The notes under the pieces: generated by a model
Told to the model about the DNA's origin: nothing
The model's input: only the letters and a program-made list of their open reading frames with translations
Databases searched by the model: none
Shown: positions 60,090-64,000 of the stretch, in pieces
Layout: each line of letters begins with the position of its first letter
How positions within the stretch are numbered: the stretch's first letter is position 1
Assembly: GCF_011386835.1 (NCBI RefSeq)
Contig: NC_088797.1
Span: 62,707,587 to 62,771,586, forward strand
DNA: 64,000 nt
Source of the DNA: Chrysemys picta bellii
Taxonomy: Eukaryota > Chordata > Testudines > Emydidae
Direction of reading: 5' to 3'
Position numbers and translations under genes: made by a program

Positions 60090-61184
60090 ATGGAGCCCGA
60101 ACTGCTGAGGCATATGCTGACTTATCTCGCCAGCACGTGACGTTTGGCTGTCGAACTATTCCTTAAGATCCAAAGTGACAATGAGAGTGAGGAGTCCGAC
60201 GATGCTATCGAGCCGTGTAACGAGTACAACACGAAATTGCTTGTGGCATTCACGGACATGCTCAGCACTGTGGAACGCCGTTTTTGGGCTCGGGAAACAA
60301 GCACCAAGTGGTGGGATCACATCATCATGGAAGTCTGGGATGACGAGCAGTGGCTGCAGAACTTTTGGATGAGAAAAGTCACTTTCATGGGACTGTGTGA
60401 AGAGCTTGCCCCCACCCTGCGGCGCAAGGACACGAGATTGAGAGCTGCCCTGCCAGTGGAGAAGCGGGTGGCTATTGCAATCTGGAAGCTGGCAACTCCA
60501 GACAGCTACCGGTCGGTTGCAAACCAGTTTGGAGTGGGAAAGTCGACCGCTGGAATCATGTTGATGCAAGTTTGCAAGGCCATTAATCGCATCCTACTCA
60601 GAAGAACCGTGACTCTGGGTAACGTGCAGGAAATAGTGGATGGCTTTGCACAAATGGGGTTCCCTAACTGTGGAGGGGCGATAGATGGGACGCACATTCC
60701 TATTCTGGCACCACCCCACCTAGGATCCGAGTACGTTAATCGGAAGGGGTATTTCTCTATGGTTCTCCAGGCGCTTGTGGATCACTGTGGGCGTTTCATT
60801 GACATTAATACAGGCTGGCCCGGAAAGGTGCATGACGCACGCATCTTTCGGAACACTTGACAGGGAGCCTTGACAGCAGCAAGGAACAGTTCAACTACAG
60901 GCTGAGCCGGTGCCGAATGACTGTGGAGTGCCACTGGCGATCTCTGTATGGGAAGCTGGACTTGGCCGAAAACAGCATCCCCAGAGTTATATCTGCGTGC
61001 TGTGCCCTCCATAATATTTGTGAAGGGAAGGGTGAAAGTTTCACTCAGGCATGGACCTCCGAGTTTCAACACCTGGGAGGCTGAATTTGCACAGCCAAAG
61101 AGCCGGGCTATTACAGGGGCCCAGCACGGGGCTGCAAGGATTAGGGATGCCTTGAGGGAGCAATTTGAGGCTGAAAACCAGTAA
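60090..61184 (+). pseudogene. Harbinger transposase, frame-shifted and internally deleted
   Basis: A start at 60090 (MEPELLRHML) runs to a stop at 60138. The frame then continues at 60144-60860 with FLGLCEELAP-like helix-turn-helix sequence and GVGKSTAGIM. GGAIDGTHIPI carries the first catalytic Asp and GWPGKVHDARIF the second. Directly after FRNT it stops, and the next readable sequence is SKEQFNYRLSRCRMTVE, the motif with the last acidic residue. The intervening stretch that is usual in the family (about 45-50 residues) is missing. Another shift occurs near 61060. It is dead as a nuclease, although the element ends remain. Confidence 0.88.
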
Positions 61185-61675
61185 TGATATCTGGTGCCCT
61201 GCACGGGAGTGAAGTGCAGGAGTTCCAATCTTTAGGAATCAGTGTCTGCTAAGCAGACAAGCAGACTTGCAGTGCCTGTTTATTTCCTGGGCTAAGGAGT
61301 CTTTTACTTTATGCAATAATAAAGAATGTTTTCAAAGCCAAAGAATCCATTTATTGAAAAGAAAAAAATGTATTGAAAAGAAACAAGGGGGTGGAGTGGG
61401 CAATGGTACAATCACAGATTCGCGTATGTCCTGTCTGGTGTGCTGTGCAGTGAATGCTGCACTTCAGGATAGCTATACTGCATGGTGATGGGGGTTGAGT
61501 GCAGAGGGTAAGGGTCGTGGTTTTCAGGGCTGGGTGGTGAAGATACTGGTGTTGGAGGCAGTGGGTGGCGTGAAGAACACGGAAGTTGGGGAAAGTGGGT
61601 TGGAGGTGACAGTGGGGCACAACGGAAAGAGTTTTGGGACAAGGGCTGTAGGGGGGGGTGGCATTTGCATTTGCG

Positions 61676-63128
61676 CTACTGCTCCTCTTTCTGCATGGCT
61701 ACGAACTCCTGGATAGCGTCTGCTTGGCGCTCCAGGATGCTTATGAGCCGATCCATGCTTTGCTGCCGGTGCGCTGCGTTTTCCTGGCAGATCCTGCATC
61801 CTCTCTCCCTCCAGTTCTGTGCTTTCTCATTCTCTTTAATAGATTGCCGCATCACTTCTTGCAGCATGTCTTCTTTGCTTTTTCGCGGTCTCTTCCTGAG
61901 TCTTTGCGGTCTCTGAACAGGCGATAAGAGGGACGGCTGAGGTCTCAAGGTTGATGCTGCTGTATAGGCAAAATGCAACATTTAACAGAGGCAGCATTGT
62001 TTATACCAGACAGAATAATGATTCCCCCTGCACTTAAGGAGTAGAAAACACACAGGGTCTACACAATAGCATAATTTTCCCGTCCGAACAGAGCACACAT
62101 ATCCCACGGGAGCCTCAAAATGGTGAGTAAGGGTGACTGATTGTTTCAGGGCTGCACTGTCCTCTGGGTTTCTGTGCCTTGGGAAGAGCCAACAGCTTCA
62201 GGGGGCACCTACACTGAACACTGTCCCAACATTTTCCACAGGAGTTCGTCCTGGACGATATCTCGCTGCTGAGGGTGACCTGGGAAGCAAGGGAGGGTCT
62301 TCTACTGCAATGCAGCTTCCGCCCTGGTCCATATGCAGCTTGCCTGTGTGCAGCAATGGTCCCCCCGCCCCTCGCGGCACAGTTGCGCGGACATGTTAGC
62401 CTGGCTGGGACAAGGTGGCTCTCCCAATAAACCTGTGCAAGCACATTGCACACATTCTGGATGAGACATTTGAGGAGAATACAGAGGCCGATTACCGCGA
62501 TGTGATAAACCACATCAATGCACTATTCCGCATCTAGGCATGCATGCCTAACCCTCCTCTCCCAAAGAGCCCACACCGAAAAAATTCCTTCCCCAAAAAA
62601 AAAAAAACGCTTACCGGGAACCTGCTCTTCTGTTTGTCCTCCACCAAGTACCGGCCGCTACGACTGGCTACCTTCCTCCTGGCTCGAGAAGAGCTCCTGG
62701 CTGCACGGCTCCAGGGATTCCGGGATGTCTCCATCCGGCCCACCATCATCACTCCCGTTTTCCTCCTCCTCCTTCCTCCTCCCCCGCCCCCACACCGGCT
62801 CTGAAGTGTCCATGGTGGTGCTCGGAGTGGAGATGGGGTTAACCCCAAGTATCGCATCCAGCTCTTTGTAGAATCGGCAGGTCGCGGGGGGAGCACCCGA
62901 GCAGCCATTTGCGTCGCGGGCTTTGTGGTAGGCACTCCGCAGCTCCTTCACTTTAATCCTGCACTGCAGGGCGTCCTGGTCATGGCCCCTTTCCATCATG
63001 TCCTTTGATACCTTCCCGAAGGTATCGTAATTCCTACGGCTGGAGCGCAGCTGGGACTGTACAGCTTCCTCCCCCCAAACACTGATGAGGTCCAGCAACT
63101 CGCCATTGCTCCATGCTGGGGCTCGCAT
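61676..63128 (-). pseudogene. Harbinger Myb/SANT-like accessory gene, two exons, one stop
   Basis: Exon 1 (63128-62615) encodes a trihelix/SANT-like DNA-binding domain: WSNGELLDLISVWGEE, then RNYDTFGKVSKDM, VKELRSAYHKARDANG and FYKELDAILG. An in-frame TAG at 62660-62658 interrupts it. A donor CCCG|GTAAGC lies at 62614. An acceptor CCTATACAG ends at 61960. Exon 2 (61959-61676) is in the matching phase and encodes a basic patch (RKRPRKSKEDM) and a helix (QSMDRLISILERQADAIQEF). In Harbinger elements this protein partners the transposase in DNA binding and nuclear entry. The splice model is inferred from sites and phase. Confidence 0.78.
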
Positions 63129-63541
63129 GGCGCGTGGAGGCCTGGGTCACCTGGAAAGATTCGCTGATAGCACTCCATACCACGCCGGGCTGAGCAAACA
63201 GGAAGGGGATTTTTAAAATTCCTGGGGAATGTAAAGGGTGGGTCACATGGTTGGTTACCTGAGGCCAGGGTGGTAGAGTTTGAACCGATGACCAGAGTGG
63301 CTAGAACAGGCATTGTGGGATACTGCCGAATAATTCTGGAGGCCATTCACAGCGCACTGGGCGGTCACACTGGCGCCGCAGCGCAATACTCGCTATTCCT
63401 CTCGGGGAGGTGGAGTACATGCAGCGCTGCAACCACGGAGATACAGCACTGCAAATGCCTTGCCAGTGTGGACAGGGAGTGAGTTACAGTGCTGGGGGCG
63501 GCTTTACAGCACTGTAACTCGCAAGTGTAGCCAAGGCCTTA

Positions 63542-64000
63542 GAGGCTTTTATGGGCAGGTCTGCCTGCCTCTTTGAATTTTGACAGCACAATTCCCAAGT
63601 ATTGTTTGTGATCAGCCCAAGTGTTGCTAAACCCTGCAATGTCATCCACATATGCTCTTGCAAAAGTCTGTAAACCATTTAACACTTGGTGACCAGCCTC
63701 TGGAAGGTGGCCCCAGAATTAATTAGCCCAAACAGTAACATTGTGACCTCATAGACTCCGAGATCAATGACTGAAAAGGAATCGGCCAATAACCTGGAGT
63801 TAAATCAAAAGCACTGAGATATTTACCTTTGCTTAAAATGTCCAGCATATCGTCAGTTCTAGGCATGGGATACACATCTGGTACTGTGACAGCACTGAGT
63901 TTTCTATAATCAACACAAAACCTTGCAGTGTTGTATTTCTTAGGGACCAAGACCACAGGTGATGCCCAAGAGCTGTCAGACTCTTTAATCGCTCCTAGGT
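63542..64000 (-). mobile_element. Ty3/gypsy retrotransposon pol, runs off the window
   Basis: The frame 63956-63723 encodes FCVDYRKLSAVTVPDVYPMP and YLSAFDLTPGYW, the fingers and palm of a Ty3/gypsy reverse transcriptase (VPKK at the start). The catalytic YVDD is on the - strand at 63652-63641 in another frame, so the gene is shifted between them. It is truncated by the window end. Confidence 0.88.

Larger units (their letters stand above)
59768..63538. mobile_element. PIF/Harbinger DNA transposon with intact ends (3771 bp)
   Basis: The ends read GGCCTTGGCTACACTTGC inward on both sides. TTA flanks at 59765-59767 and 63539-63541. It carries a + strand transposase (broken) and a convergent - strand two-exon Myb/SANT-like gene (one stop). 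Subterminal TACAGCGCTG/TTACAGTGCTG words repeat at both ends. It is inserted in a Ty3/gypsy element. Confidence 0.95.

Overview
The window is vertebrate nuclear DNA, most likely from a cryptodiran turtle. It has GT-AG spliced genes, tRNA-derived SINEs of the turtle type, CR1 LINEs, a Penelope-like element, Ty3/gypsy, PIF/Harbinger and hAT elements, and endogenous retrovirus LTRs. Very little is coding. Nothing bacterial, no CRISPR array and no rRNA or free-standing tRNA gene was seen. The turtle assignment is an inference from the repeat families, not from a species match.

Two host genes can be assembled exon by exon. TMEM72 lies on the + strand in five coding exons between 7590 and 21882; they join in frame to a 270-residue four-pass membrane protein, with an 11.8 kb first intron. 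About 8.5 kb downstream and facing it, on the - strand, is a compact four-exon CXC chemokine gene (31816 to 30357, 114 residues, CXCL13-like). Its exons are short and are missed by plain ORF reading.

Layout: 1-7589 is upstream flank with a few old repeat scraps. 7590-21882 is TMEM72; intron 1 holds a CR1 interrupted by a Penelope element, MIR-like pieces, a 51-bp ATTGGT array and a C-rich repeat, and intron 4 holds a 42-bp minisatellite. 21883-30356 holds a solo LTR, CR1 and SINE-like scraps, two GC-rich hAT-type elements with target-site duplications (TSDs) and a Harbinger miniature element. 30357-31816 is the chemokine gene. 31817-34440 is mostly featureless.

From about 34.4 to 54.6 kb there is a stack of nested insertions in one old + strand CR1. 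A solo LTR (35190-38633) sits in the CR1 and itself contains a Harbinger element (35791-38168). A class I endogenous retrovirus (39858-54125, - strand, 440-bp LTRs, tRNA-Pro primer site) also sits in the CR1. It has lost most of gag-pol, carries an env broken by a composite SINE, and hosts two further solo LTRs and a nearly full-length CR1. From 54.6 kb to the end there is a decayed Harbinger, two SINEs, and a Ty3/gypsy element interrupted by a 3.8-kb Harbinger with intact ends and a TTA duplication.

Limits: all homology calls come from reading motifs by eye. Boundaries given with about are approximate. UTRs and transcription starts were not determined.
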